DNA of 64,000 bases from JAANXG01 sp034520625 (lineage in GTDB: Bacteria > Pseudomonadota > Gammaproteobacteria > Arenicellales > JAANXG01): the NCBI GenBank assembly GCA_034520625.1, contig JAXHNI010000009.1, forward strand, positions 124,001 through 188,000. The letters are read 5' to 3'. The notes under the pieces were generated by a model, which made no database searches, had not been told where the DNA came from, and saw nothing but the letters and a program-made list of their open reading frames with translations. The position numbers and the translations under genes are program-made. Numbering within the stretch: position 1 is the stretch's first letter; each line of letters begins with the position of its first letter. This document shows positions 1 through 8,568 of the stretch, one piece after another.

Positions 1-68
1 TCCCGGCAGGCGCGCTGAACACGCAGCGCGATTTCGCCGCGATTGGCGATGACGATCTTCTCAATCAT
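1..68 (-). CDS. accC: Biotin carboxylase subunit of acetyl-CoA carboxylase (5' end only)
   Basis: Only the first 22 codons lie in the window; the gene runs off the left edge on the minus strand. The translation begins MIEKIVIANRGEIALRV, the conserved opening of the biotin-carboxylase ATP-grasp fold. The family carboxylates the biotin on AccB in an ATP-dependent reaction, the first half-reaction of fatty-acid synthesis. It starts 5 bp after the accB stop, so the two are almost certainly co-transcribed as the usual accBC pair. Confidence 0.9.
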   Translation of the reverse strand, partial: MIEKIVIANRGEIALRVQRACR

Positions 69-73
69 GGGCG

Positions 74-547
74 CTACTGGATAACAAACAGTAGCTCACC
101 GTACTCCACGGCTTCACCGCTGCCTTTCTGTATATGGACGACGGTGCCCGAGGTATCGGACTCGATCTGGTTGAAAATCTTCATCGCCTCGATCACGCAC
201 AGCGTATCACCGGCCTGCACCTTACTGCCCACGGTGACGAAAGGCTCCGCATCGGGTTCCGGCGACGAGTAGTACGTACCGACCATGGGCGAGGTTACCT
301 GGTGGCCGCCGGGGATGTCCGAAGCCTTTGCCGAGTCGGAACCGTCCTGGCCGGCGTAGCGCACGGCCGCCGATTGCTGCGTATGCGTATCGGGAACCGG
401 CATCGTGTGCATCACCGCCGGCGCATGATGGACCGCGGGGGAACCCCGGCTCAATCGAATGGATTCCTCGCCTTCGCGGATTTCCATCTCGTTCAGGTTC
501 GATTCCTCGAGCAGCTCTATGAGTTTCTTGACTTTTCTGAGGTCCAT
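74..547 (-). CDS. accB: Biotin carboxyl carrier protein of acetyl-CoA carboxylase
   Basis: 157 aa, normal for BCCP. The N-terminal part starts MDLRKVKKLIELLEESNLNE and is followed by a variable, His/Ala-rich linker (about residues 35-80) and a C-terminal biotinyl domain. The biotinylation motif is EAMKIFNQIE, with the biotinyl lysine near residue 123; most relatives have MMN where this one has IFN. The protein carries the carboxyl group from AccC to the carboxyltransferase. A longer in-frame reading extends upstream, but the ATG at 547 matches the conserved N-terminus. It overlaps the aroQ 3' end by 31 bp, which implies translational coupling in an aroQ-accB-accC operon. Confidence 0.95.
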   Translation of the reverse strand: MDLRKVKKLIELLEESNLNEMEIREGEESIRLSRGSPAVHHAPAVMHTMPVPDTHTQQSAAVRYAGQDGSDSAKASDIPGGHQVTSPMVGTYYSSPEPDAEPFVTVGSKVQAGDTLCVIEAMKIFNQIESDTSGTVVHIQKGSGEAVEYGELLFVIQ

Positions 548-990
548 TTTTCCTTCTCTGTGAGTTGGTCGATTGCCGCCTGCAGAGCCAGCTCGTAGCC
601 TGTCGCGCCGAGGCCGGTGATCACGCCCGCGGCCAGGTCCGAAAGGTAGGAATGGCGGCGAAACGGCTCGCGGGCGTGCACATTCGACAGATGCACCTCG
701 ATGAACGGAATGCCCACCGCGGCCAGCGCATCCCGGAGTGCCACGCTTGTGTGGGTAAAAGCCGCCGGGTTGATGATGATGAAATCCTCGCTGCCGGCCG
801 CCCCCTGGATGCGTTCCAGCAGCTCGTGCTCGGCGTTGCTCTGAACACAGACCACCCGGTGACCCGCCGACTCCGCGGCCCGTTCGAGCCGGCGGTTGAT
901 GTCCTGGAGGGAAGTGTTGCCGTAATACCCGGGTTCCCGGGTACCCAGCAGATTCAGGTTGGGCCCGTGTATGACAAGGATCGTCGACAT
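517..990 (-). CDS. aroQ: Type II 3-dehydroquinate dehydratase
   Basis: 157 aa. Converts 3-dehydroquinate to 3-dehydroshikimate in the shikimate pathway; the family is a cytosolic dodecamer. The start reads HGPNLNLLGTREPGYYG, containing the catalytic-loop Arg18 and Tyr23. NPAAFTHTS near residue 80 and EVHLSNVHAREPFR (about 98-111) are the other substrate-binding signatures. The C-terminal tail overlaps the accB start. aroQ-accB-accC is a common gammaproteobacterial order. The 196 bp up to the dsbD stop is where its promoter should lie, but I could not pick a convincing one. Confidence 0.95.
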   Translation of the reverse strand: MSTILVIHGPNLNLLGTREPGYYGNTSLQDINRRLERAAESAGHRVVCVQSNAEHELLERIQGAAGSEDFIIINPAAFTHTSVALRDALAAVGIPFIEVHLSNVHAREPFRRHSYLSDLAAGVITGLGATGYELALQAAIDQLTEKEKWTSEKSRNS

Positions 991-1186
991 ACCCGTACGC
1001 GGTTGTGTTATCCGGTCCAGTCTGCCGGAATTGAAAGTTCAAGTCCAGTTGATAACCGGTTCGACGGAGTTGGAGGATATTGACCCGGGGAACGACCTTC
1101 GGGACGAAGGGTGCGTGTCCGTTGAAACGCAGCCCGCGACGCTTTTGCCGCATCCAGACCCGATTGCGGCGACAACCATTGCCGCG

Positions 1187-3445
1187 CTACCGGCGGCGCA
1201 ACGGCTCGACGTGACGCAGGAACGCTTCGCTGTCCATGTAGCCGTAGCGGCGCATGTCGCGCAGCTCGTTGCCGCGCTCATCGAAAAAGAGCATCGCGGG
1301 CGGTCCGAACACGCCATGGGACCGCTTAATGGCGCGCGTACCCCCATCGTTCGGGTCGGTGACATCGACCTGTACCAGCATGAACTGCTCGTTCAGGACC
1401 CGGACAACCGCCGGATCGGTGAAAGTGGTCTTCTCCATGCGCACGCAGTCCACGCACCAGTCCGCATAGTAATCCACCATCACCGGCTTGCCCCGGTCCC
1501 GGGCCGTGACCATGAGCCGGGCGAGCTGTTCCCGGTCGGCCACCCGCTGGAACTGCGCATGCAATCCGGGCTGGCGATCCGGCGCCCCACTCAACGCCCC
1601 GACATCGACGGGCCTGAGGATGTCCCGGCCGCCCTGCAGTCCCCCCAGGACCGCCAGCACGCCCCAGGCCACCAACGCCGCCGCCATTACCTGCCGCAGC
1701 ACTCTCCAGCGTGCTGCCTCACCTTCAATGCCGTGCGCGCCCAGATAAACGGCAGTACCCAGGAACAGCGCCGCCCACAGATAGAGAACGGGCACCGACG
1801 GTATGGCACCCAGCAGATAGACCGCCACCCCGAGCAGCATCACCCCGAACACGTGCTTAACCCGCTCCATCCAGGGTCCGGCCCGTGGCAGTAGATAGCC
1901 AAAGCCGAATCCCATGGCAACCAGGAACACACCCATTCCAAGGGCCATGGAGAACATGATGGCGCCCCCCAGTACCGGATCACCGCGGTTGATGGCCAGG
2001 CCCAGGATGGAGATCAGGATCGGGGATACGCACGCGCCGACGATCAGGGCGGACAGCACACCCATGACGAACACCCCGCCGAATGCACCGGCTCTCAAAC
2101 CCGTGGCCCTGTGCTGCAGACGGGTCTGGATGGCGGAGGGCATCCTCAGCTCATAAAGGCCGAACATGGACAAGGCCATGAGCACCATCAGCAGGGCAAT
2201 GAAGCCGACGGCCCAGATGTTCTGGAAATACGCCTGGAGCTGATCGCCGGTGAGCCCCGCCACGATCCCCACCACCGTATAGGTGGCGGCGGTTCCCAGT
2301 ACGTACACGGATGCCAGACCGCCGCCGCGCAGGCGGGTGATGCCGACGCCCTGTCCGACGATGATTCCCGCCAGTATTGGCACCATGGGCAGTACGCAGG
2401 GCGTGAATGTCAGCAGCACGCCGGATACGAACGCCAGCACCACCGGCCAATAGCCGGCCTGGAAGCCGGACTCCCCGGCGGTTGAGGATCCCGACCCCGG
2501 CGCCGCCATCGCTTCCCCGGCGCCGGGCAGGCGCACTTGGACGGTCTTCTCCATTGGCGGGTAGCAGATGCCGTCCTCCGCGCAGCCCTGGTAGCTGAGC
2601 ACGAAGTTCGCCTTGCGGCCCGCCCGTGACAATTCCCCCGCCAGGGACACCTGGCCGTCGACGCCGCCGTAGTACACGACAGTATCCCCGAAGTATTCGT
2701 CCGTTTTTCTGGTGCCTTCCGGCAGCTCGAGGCCGGTGACCTCCAGCGAGGGGCTCCTGCTCTCCACCCCGAGCTTGTCACGGTAGAGGTAATAGCCGGG
2801 CTCGATGAAGAACCGCGCGAGCAGCGTATCGTGGCCCATGGCGGTGAGCTCGAAACGGAACGCGTCATCCGGATGGAGGAAGTCCGTTTGCCCGGCACTG
2901 CCTCCCAGCAGGACATCCGCGGCATCCTCCACCGCCGGCGTTGCCGGCGACTGGATCATGGAGGATTGCGGCGGCGACGCCGCAGTGAGCTCGACGATGG
3001 TGCGCACGGCCACCGGCGGATAGCAGACCCCGAGCGGCTCATTGCAGCCCTGGCCCACCGCTTCGATTACGAAGCCGGTCAAGCCGTCGGCAATCGGCTC
3101 GACGGGGACCGTGAAGGTGACTTCCGACTCGTAGGTCACCACCTCGCCGAAGATCTCGTCGTGCCTCGTCTCGCCCTCGGGAAACGACGGATCGCCCAGC
3201 ACGACCCCGCCTTCCGGTGCGCTTACCGAGAACGCCTGCTGGTACATGTAATGGTCGTCGGCGATGCGCCAGGTCACGGCCAGGGTTTCGGGACCGGCCA
3301 TTCGAGCCTCCAGCCGGAATGCCCGGGCCGGGTCCAGCAGATCCTGGCCGCCCGCCGGGCTCCCGGCCCCCAGCACCACGAGCGCGAGCGCCGGGGCGCC
3401 GATCCGCCGCAGCACAAGCAACAAAGACTCGATGAAACCACTCAT
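1187..3445 (-). CDS. dsbD: Thiol:disulfide interchange protein DsbD with two N-terminal alpha domains
   Basis: 752 aa, longer than the about 565 aa of E. coli DsbD. A signal peptide (about 1-33) precedes two tandem periplasmic DsbD-alpha domains, each with its own cysteine pair: GCNEPLGVCYPP (Cys134/Cys141) and GCAEDGICYPP (Cys288/Cys294). The multi-spanning DsbD-beta region (about 330-600) carries Cys350 in TFTPCVLP and Cys472 in GACVSP. The C-terminal thioredoxin-like gamma domain has WCVDC (Cys664/Cys667). The protein carries electrons from cytosolic thioredoxin to periplasmic reductases such as DsbC and the cytochrome c maturation system. The extra alpha domain accounts for the added length. 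Function is secure; the role of the duplication is not known to me. Confidence 0.93.
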   Translation of the reverse strand: MSGFIESLLLVLRRIGAPALALVVLGAGSPAGGQDLLDPARAFRLEARMAGPETLAVTWRIADDHYMYQQAFSVSAPEGGVVLGDPSFPEGETRHDEIFGEVVTYESEVTFTVPVEPIADGLTGFVIEAVGQGCNEPLGVCYPPVAVRTIVELTAASPPQSSMIQSPATPAVEDAADVLLGGSAGQTDFLHPDDAFRFELTAMGHDTLLARFFIEPGYYLYRDKLGVESRSPSLEVTGLELPEGTRKTDEYFGDTVVYYGGVDGQVSLAGELSRAGRKANFVLSYQGCAEDGICYPPMEKTVQVRLPGAGEAMAAPGSGSSTAGESGFQAGYWPVVLAFVSGVLLTFTPCVLPMVPILAGIIVGQGVGITRLRGGGLASVYVLGTAATYTVVGIVAGLTGDQLQAYFQNIWAVGFIALLMVLMALSMFGLYELRMPSAIQTRLQHRATGLRAGAFGGVFVMGVLSALIVGACVSPILISILGLAINRGDPVLGGAIMFSMALGMGVFLVAMGFGFGYLLPRAGPWMERVKHVFGVMLLGVAVYLLGAIPSVPVLYLWAALFLGTAVYLGAHGIEGEAARWRVLRQVMAAALVAWGVLAVLGGLQGGRDILRPVDVGALSGAPDRQPGLHAQFQRVADREQLARLMVTARDRGKPVMVDYYADWCVDCVRMEKTTFTDPAVVRVLNEQFMLVQVDVTDPNDGGTRAIKRSHGVFGPPAMLFFDERGNELRDMRRYGYMDSEAFLRHVEPLRRR

Positions 3446-3571
3446 TGGTAAACCCTTTCAGCACGCTCCGTCAGCGGCGCGTAGCATAGACGTACGGGCC
3501 TCGTCCGTCGAAGGCGGGAGACCCATTGTTGAGACAACCGAATGCCGGGAAGTTTCTGAAGCGCCCTGAAT

Positions 3572-4375
3572 ATGCCCGATTCAAGCAACGACCGGCCGCG
3601 CAGCGGACGCCAGGAAGGTGAAGAAGACTGGCAGCTGGCGGTGGACGGAGGCTCGACCCTTCGCGGTTTCCGTCGCCATGGCGAAGAGCGCCGCGCCGGC
3701 GTGTTCATACACGGATTCCGGTCCCACTGCGACGGCGAAAAAGCCCGGTACCTGTCCGCGCGGGCGGGCATGCGGGAATGGGGCTGGCTTCGATTCGACC
3801 AGCGCGGCTGCGGGCGGTCGACCGGTGAGTTCCGGCGCTTCACCGTCAGCGGCGCTATCGACGACCTGCTGCGGGTGCTGGATGCTCTGGATGCGCCGTC
3901 GTACATCCTGGTGGGCTCGAGCCTCGGCGCGCTGGTGGCAGTCCATGCGGCCCGCGCCGGCCGCCACCGTATCGACGGGCTGGTACTGATCGCACCGGCG
4001 CTGCGGTTCACGGACCGGCTGATTCATGACCAGCTAGACGGGCGGGCGCTGGCGGCATGGCGTCGCCGCGGCTACCGCTGGTTCCCCGATCTGTATGCCG
4101 GCGGCTGCTACCGACTGGACCACGCATTCTGCGCCGACGCCTTGCGTTACGGGGAACCGCCCGGCAAGCTGCCCTGCCCCGTGCATGTGATCCACGGCAG
4201 CCGGGACGAGCTGCTGCCGCTGCGGGATACCGAAAACTGGCTGGCGGGGCTGGATTGCCCCGCGGCGGGGCTTGAAATCGTCGACGGCGGAGACCATCGG
4301 TTAAACGCATGGAGTGACGTGATCACCCGCTACACCGAAATCCTCTGGAACGAGACCCGCAAATCATGCGCCTAG
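3572..4375 (+). CDS. Alpha/beta hydrolase
   Basis: 267 aa with a typical serine-hydrolase fold. The oxyanion region is IHGFRS (about 46-51), FDQRGCGRS follows strand 4, and the nucleophile elbow is GSSLG with Ser117. A late Asp in GSRDELLPL and His in GGDHRLN complete the triad. No signal peptide is seen, so it is probably cytosolic. The substrate cannot be read from the sequence. No strong ribosome-binding site precedes the ATG. The 3' end overlaps fxsA by 10 bp, so the two genes are probably co-transcribed, divergently from dsbD. Confidence 0.8.
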   Translation: MPDSSNDRPRSGRQEGEEDWQLAVDGGSTLRGFRRHGEERRAGVFIHGFRSHCDGEKARYLSARAGMREWGWLRFDQRGCGRSTGEFRRFTVSGAIDDLLRVLDALDAPSYILVGSSLGALVAVHAARAGRHRIDGLVLIAPALRFTDRLIHDQLDGRALAAWRRRGYRWFPDLYAGGCYRLDHAFCADALRYGEPPGKLPCPVHVIHGSRDELLPLRDTENWLAGLDCPAAGLEIVDGGDHRLNAWSDVITRYTEILWNETRKSCA

Positions 4376-4827
4376 GCCCGGCCCTGTTCATCATTTTTCT
4401 GCTCGTCCCGCTGTTCGAGATCTACCTCCTGCTGGAAGTGGGCGGCATCATCGGGGTCGGCTGGACCATTTTCGCCGTGGTTTTCACCGCCGTTCTGGGG
4501 GCCGCCCTCGTACGCATGCAGGGCTTTTCCACCGTGAACCGGATCCGCAGCCAGATGGACCAGGGGCAGCTGCCGGCCGTGGAGCTGTTTGAAGGCATAT
4601 TCCTGCTGGTGGCGGGGGCGCTGCTCCTGACCCCGGGATTCTTCACCGACGCCATCGGCTTCGCCTGCCTGACGCCGCCGTTCCGGCGGGCCGTGATCCA
4701 CTACCTCATTCGGCGGGGCACCATCGTCCACGGACGCGCCGGACCAGGGGGCCCGGGCGGTCCGGACTCGGCGGGACCCGCGCCCGGCGAGCCGCTGGAG
4801 GGGCAGTACCGCCGGATGGACGACTGA
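4366..4827 (+). CDS. fxsA: FxsA family membrane protein
   Basis: 153 aa. The N-terminal two thirds hold hydrophobic segments at about 5-25, 28-50 and 72-95, and the LTPGFFTD motif is typical of FxsA (named for suppression of F exclusion of phage T7). The tail is a Gly/Pro-rich cytosolic stretch. fxsA just before groES is a recurrent gammaproteobacterial arrangement. It overlaps the preceding hydrolase, while groES has its own promoter just downstream. The molecular function of the family is not established. Confidence 0.88.
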   Translation: MRLGPALFIIFLLVPLFEIYLLLEVGGIIGVGWTIFAVVFTAVLGAALVRMQGFSTVNRIRSQMDQGQLPAVELFEGIFLLVAGALLLTPGFFTDAIGFACLTPPFRRAVIHYLIRRGTIVHGRAGPGGPGGPDSAGPAPGEPLEGQYRRMDD

Positions 4828-4844
4828 GAAATCCACCCCTGCCC

Positions 4845-4872
4845 TTGACATCCGCAACTTCGCCCCTATTAT
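4845..4872 (+). promoter_or_regulatory. Sigma70-type promoter of groESL
   Basis: A consensus TTGACA -35 box (4845-4850) is separated by 16 bp from a TATTAT -10 box (4867-4872). It lies in the gap between fxsA and groES. The CIRCE operator starts within the last base of the -10 box, so the repressor would cover the transcription start. Confidence 0.85.
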
Positions 4873-4898
4873 TAGCACTCAACTTAGGTGAGTGCCAA
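4872..4898 (+). promoter_or_regulatory. CIRCE operator (HrcA binding site)
   Basis: TTAGCACTC (4872-4880), a 9-nt spacer and GAGTGCCAA (4890-4898) match the consensus TTAGCACTC-N9-GAGTGCTAA with one mismatch in the right arm. CIRCE is bound by the heat-shock repressor HrcA. Its position at the transcription start indicates HrcA control of groESL on a vegetative promoter rather than sigma32-only control. hrcA itself is not in this window. Confidence 0.93.
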
Positions 4899-4960
4899 GC
4901 GGCACAAAACTCAAGTATTTTCAAATGGTTAACCTATCTTAATTGAGGAGGCAGAGAAAA

Positions 4961-5248
4961 ATGGCTATCCGTCCATTGCACGATCGTGTGCTGGTGCGCC
5001 GGGTCGAGGAAGAGAAAACGACCCCCGGCGGCATCGTCATCCCCGACACCGCGGCCGAAAAACCCATGCAGGGTGAAGTCGTCGCCGTGGGCAACGGCAA
5101 ACTCCAGGACAACGGCGAAGTCCGCAGTCTGGAAGTGAAAGCCGGCGACAAGGTGCTGTTCGGCAAGTATTCCGGCACCGAAGTCAAAGTCGACAACGAA
5201 GACCTGCTCGTGATGCGTGAAGACGACATCATGGGCATCATTGAATAA
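4961..5248 (+). CDS. groES: Co-chaperonin GroES
   Basis: 95 aa, full family length. Begins MAIRPLHDRVLVRRVEEE; the mobile-loop region is near EEEKTTPGGIVIPD, and the C-terminus reads VMREDDIMGIIE. The heptameric lid caps GroEL during ATP-driven folding. The start at 4961 is set by a strong Shine-Dalgarno (GAGGAGG, about 10 nt upstream); a slightly longer upstream start would place the SD inside the gene. It is first in the HrcA/CIRCE-controlled operon with groEL 18 bp downstream. Confidence 0.98.
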   Translation: MAIRPLHDRVLVRRVEEEKTTPGGIVIPDTAAEKPMQGEVVAVGNGKLQDNGEVRSLEVKAGDKVLFGKYSGTEVKVDNEDLLVMREDDIMGIIE

Positions 5249-5266
5249 ACACAGGAGACCATAGCA

Positions 5267-6919
5267 ATGGCAGCAAAAGAAGTATTGTTCGGCGAAGCCG
5301 CTCGCCAGAAAAAGCTCAAAGGCGTAAACGTTCTGGCTGATGCCGTACGGGTCACGCTGGGCCCCAAGGGCCGCAACGTGGTGCTGGAGAAATCCTTCGG
5401 CGCCCCGACGGTCACCAAAGACGGCGTCTCCGTGGCGAAGGAAATCGAACTGAAAGACAAGTTCGAGAACATGGGTGCGCAGATGGTGAAAGAGGTCGCG
5501 AGCAAGACCTCCGACGTCGCCGGCGACGGCACCACCACCGCCACCGTCCTGGCCCAGTCCATGCTGAAGGAAGGCATGAAAGCCGTGGCCGCGGGCATGA
5601 ACCCGATGGACCTCAAGCGCGGCATTGACAAGGCCGTCACCGCGGCGGTTGAAGAGCTCAAGGCTCTGTCCAGGCCGTGCTCCGACCACAAGGAAATCGC
5701 CCAGGTGGGCACCGTGTCCGCCAACGGCGACGAATCCATCGGCAAGATCATTGCCGAGGCGATGGAGAAGGTGGGCAAGGAAGGCGTCATCACCGTGGAA
5801 GAGGGCTCCGGCCTCGAGAACGAGCTGGAAATCGTGGAAGGCATGCAGTTCGACCGCGGTTACCTGTCCCCGTACTTCGTGAACAAGCAGGAGAACATGA
5901 CCTGCGATCTCGAAGACCCCTACATCCTCATTCACGACAAGAAGATCTCCAACATCAAGGACATGCTTCCGGTTCTGGAAGCCGTGGCCAAATCCAGCAA
6001 GCCGCTGATGATCGTCGCCGAGGACATCGAGGGTGAAGCCCTTGCGACCCTGGTGGTGAACAACATCCGCGGCATTGTGAAGGTCTGCGCCGTGAAGGCG
6101 CCGGGCTTCGGCGACCGCCGCAAGGCCATGCTGCAGGACCTCGCTGTTCTGACCGGCGGCCAGGTGATCTCCGAGGAAGTCGGCAAGACCCTCGAGAGCG
6201 CCACGCTGGATGATCTCGGCCAGGCCAAGCGCATCCAGGTGTCCAAGGAAAACACCACCGTCATCGACGGCGCCGGCAAGAAGGAAGACATCGAGGCCCG
6301 GGTCAACCAGGTCCGTACGCAGATCGAGGAAGCCACCTCGGACTACGACAAGGAGAAGATGCAGGAACGAGTGGCCAAGCTGGCCGGCGGTGTGGCCGTG
6401 ATCAAGGTCGGGGCCGCGACGGAAATCGAAATGAAGGAAAAGAAGGCCCGCGTCGAGGACGCCCTGCACGCCACCCGTGCGGCGGTTGAAGAAGGCGTGC
6501 TGCCGGGCGGCGGTGTCGCCCTGGTGCGCTGCACCGAGAAGGTCGCCAACACCAAGGGCGACAACGGCGACCAGGACGTTGGCATCAAGATCGTCCGGCG
6601 GGCCCTCGAGGAGCCTCTGCGCCAGATCGTCGGCAATGCCGGGCAGGACGGCTCCGTGGTCCTCAACAAGATCCTGGAAAACTCGGGCAACTACGGCTAC
6701 AACGCCGCAACCGAGGAGTACGGCGATCTGATCCAGATGGGCATCCTGGATCCGACCAAGGTCACCCGCTATGCGCTGCAGAACGCAGCATCCATTGCCG
6801 CTCTCATGATCACCACCGAGGCCATGGTGGCCGAAATTCCGGAAGAGAAGGAATCCGGCGGCGGCGGCATGCCCGGCGGCGGCATGGACGGCATGGGCGG
6901 CATGGGCGGCATGATGTAA
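5267..6919 (+). CDS. groL: Chaperonin GroEL
   Basis: 550 aa. Begins MAAKEVLFGEAARQKK. GDGTTTATVLA (about 86-96) is the ATP-binding motif, and the C-terminus is the usual Gly/Met-rich tail ending in GGMGGMM. Forms the 14-mer folding chamber with GroES. An SD-like AGGAG precedes the ATG. Followed by a strong intrinsic terminator, so the groES-groEL operon ends here. Confidence 0.98.
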   Translation: MAAKEVLFGEAARQKKLKGVNVLADAVRVTLGPKGRNVVLEKSFGAPTVTKDGVSVAKEIELKDKFENMGAQMVKEVASKTSDVAGDGTTTATVLAQSMLKEGMKAVAAGMNPMDLKRGIDKAVTAAVEELKALSRPCSDHKEIAQVGTVSANGDESIGKIIAEAMEKVGKEGVITVEEGSGLENELEIVEGMQFDRGYLSPYFVNKQENMTCDLEDPYILIHDKKISNIKDMLPVLEAVAKSSKPLMIVAEDIEGEALATLVVNNIRGIVKVCAVKAPGFGDRRKAMLQDLAVLTGGQVISEEVGKTLESATLDDLGQAKRIQVSKENTTVIDGAGKKEDIEARVNQVRTQIEEATSDYDKEKMQERVAKLAGGVAVIKVGAATEIEMKEKKARVEDALHATRAAVEEGVLPGGGVALVRCTEKVANTKGDNGDQDVGIKIVRRALEEPLRQIVGNAGQDGSVVLNKILENSGNYGYNAATEEYGDLIQMGILDPTKVTRYALQNAASIAALMITTEAMVAEIPEEKESGGGGMPGGGMDGMGGMGGMM

Positions 6920-6947
6920 GCTGCCTTTTCAAAGCCTCAAGCAGTAG

Positions 6948-6978
6948 AAAAAGCCCCGCCTCGCGCGGGGCTTTTTTT
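6948..6978 (+). terminator. Rho-independent terminator of groESL
   Basis: A GC stem GCCCCGC (6953-6959) pairs with GCGGGGC (6965-6971) around a 5-nt loop. It is preceded by an A tract and followed by seven T residues (6972-6978). It lies 28 bp after the groEL stop. The A tract makes it a possible weak bidirectional terminator. Confidence 0.92.
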
Positions 6979-7030
6979 GTCCGGGGGAGACCATCCACCA
7001 GCGGCACCGGCCTCCCCGATCATGCGGACT

Positions 7031-7120
7031 AGCCGATTGCGGCTTCGAGCCACGCCTCTTCGGCCAGAGGGCTGGCCTCCTACAGGGCACCCCCTCGCGT
7101 AGGAGGCGAGCCCCCTCGCC
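7031..7120. repeat. REP-like palindromic repeat, family 2, copy 1
   Basis: Contains the module CCGATTGCGG...CACGCCTC(T)TCGGCCAGAGGGCTGGCCTCC, followed by a second small hairpin of GGCGAG/CTCGCC type. The same module recurs in inverse orientation at 42473-42539 and, shortened, at 40688-40722. It sits between the convergent 3' ends of groEL and the MFS gene. Confidence 0.75.
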
Positions 7121-7125
7121 TATTG

Positions 7126-8364
7126 CTAGGTCGAATCCTTCGCTTCCACCGGCACGGTTTCCGGGTGCGAAGTCACACCGGCGCGGTCGCGCCACGCCAG
7201 CCAGGCAAGGGCGGTCAAGACGATGCCAAGGGCCGGCAGCGCACCATAATTGATGATCTCCCAGCCGAAGCGGTAATGGACGGCGCCGGCGGACAGAGAC
7301 GCAACGGTCACCGTGGAGAATACGATGAAGTCGTTGGCGGCCTGGGTCTTGAAGGTTTCCTCGGACCGGTAGACCTGGGTCAGCATCGACGTCGCGCCGA
7401 TAAACAGGAAATTCCACGCCACCCCCAGCAGGGTCAGGGAAAGCCAGAAATGCCCCACGGTCTGACCGGTCAGATTGACCGCGACGCAGACCAGCGCCGC
7501 GAAGGCGCCGATGGTCATGGTTCTGATCAGTCCGATCCGATTGATGATGTGGCCGGTGAAGAAGGACGGTGCGAACATCCCCAGCACGTGCCACTGAATC
7601 ACGAATGACGAATCCGAAAACAGATGCCCTTCATGCTGCATGGCCAGGGGCGTGGCCGACATCACAAAAGTCATCACCGCGTACCCGAGGCTGCCGCAGA
7701 CAACGGCGACGACGAACCTGGGCTGCGTCATGATCACGCGCAGGGCCCGGCCGGTGCCTTCCGCGACGCGCTCGGCCCTGGTTTTCGCCGCCGGCGGCCG
7801 GAAGAAAATCAACAGGCTCAGAGACAGAATATACAGGCCGATCAGCGCAGCATAGCTCCCGGCGAAAGCGGCCGAACCCAGGGTATGCTGGGTCACAGTG
7901 GCAAGGTTGGGGCCGACGAATGCCGCCACCACGCCGCCCGCCATCACATAGGAAATCGCCCGGCTCTTGTTGCCCGGATCCACGCTGTCCGCGGCCGCGA
8001 AACGGTAATAATTACCGAACCCGGCGAATGATCCCAGGAAAACGCTGCCTGCGACGAACAGCAAGAAGGAGTCCTGGAGGATCGCCGCGGTGCACAGGCC
8101 GCCGCCGATCATGCCGAGGAGGGTCGCCGTCCGGAACGCGGCGCCGCGGCCGATACGAGCCATCAGCGCCGCTGCGGGAATGCTGGTGAGCATGGTCGTC
8201 AGCAGCTGGGCGGCGTAGGGGAGCGTGGCGAGAGACTTGTCATCCGCGAGCATGAATCCCACTAGCGCGGTGGTGGCCACGATCAGCGACTGGCCGCTGA
8301 ACATGGAGGCCTGGCAAAAGCTCAGGATCAGGACATTCCGGTTGAGACCGGTAAAAGGTTTCAT
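7126..8364 (-). CDS. Major facilitator superfamily transporter
   Basis: 412 aa, polytopic with about 12 predicted hydrophobic segments. The loop after the second or third helix (ARIGRGAAFRTATLLG) resembles the MFS signature. The pattern of two six-helix halves with a central basic loop (around AKTRAERVAEGTGRA) fits the superfamily. Opening helices read LILSFCQASMFSGQSLIVATTALVG. The substrate is unknown; efflux or uptake of a small molecule is possible. Transcribed alone on the minus strand, downstream of sodB by about 200 bp and convergent with groESL. Confidence 0.82.
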   Translation of the reverse strand: MKPFTGLNRNVLILSFCQASMFSGQSLIVATTALVGFMLADDKSLATLPYAAQLLTTMLTSIPAAALMARIGRGAAFRTATLLGMIGGGLCTAAILQDSFLLFVAGSVFLGSFAGFGNYYRFAAADSVDPGNKSRAISYVMAGGVVAAFVGPNLATVTQHTLGSAAFAGSYAALIGLYILSLSLLIFFRPPAAKTRAERVAEGTGRALRVIMTQPRFVVAVVCGSLGYAVMTFVMSATPLAMQHEGHLFSDSSFVIQWHVLGMFAPSFFTGHIINRIGLIRTMTIGAFAALVCVAVNLTGQTVGHFWLSLTLLGVAWNFLFIGATSMLTQVYRSEETFKTQAANDFIVFSTVTVASLSAGAVHYRFGWEIINYGALPALGIVLTALAWLAWRDRAGVTSHPETVPVEAKDST

Positions 8365-8504
8365 GCGAGCAAGGATACCGGACTGCCGGCTCGTGTTCGT
8401 TTCCGTTTTGTATCCGCTTACATACCGCAGGGACCTGCAGGGCGCAGGCTTCTAGGCGCAACGATGCGTACTATTGCCCCACGCGCACTTTTTAAAGCCC
8501 GGGA

Positions 8505-8534
8505 CCGAAGCGGCGGCTCATTCCACCGCTTCGG
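8505..8534 (-). terminator. Possible terminator hairpin after sodB
   Basis: CCGAAGCGG (8505-8513) and CCGCTTCGG (8526-8534) form a perfect 9-bp stem with a 12-nt loop, 35 bp beyond the sodB stop on the minus strand. The expected U run is not immediate; only a TTTAAAAA stretch follows after about 10 nt, so termination efficiency is uncertain. Confidence 0.4.
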
Positions 8535-8568
8535 ACCGCCCTACGGGATGCCTGGGGCGGGCCCGGAC

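Noticed and set aside
548..1153. N-terminal extension of accB by about 200 codons
   Set aside because: It is antiparallel in frame to nothing but overlaps aroQ in another frame, is low-complexity, and BCCP proteins start at MDLRKVKK.
4934..6469. Long antisense open frame of 511 codons across groES-groEL
   Set aside because: It runs opposite to two certain genes, has no recognisable domain and a His/Leu/Gly-biased composition typical of a shadow frame in high-GC DNA.
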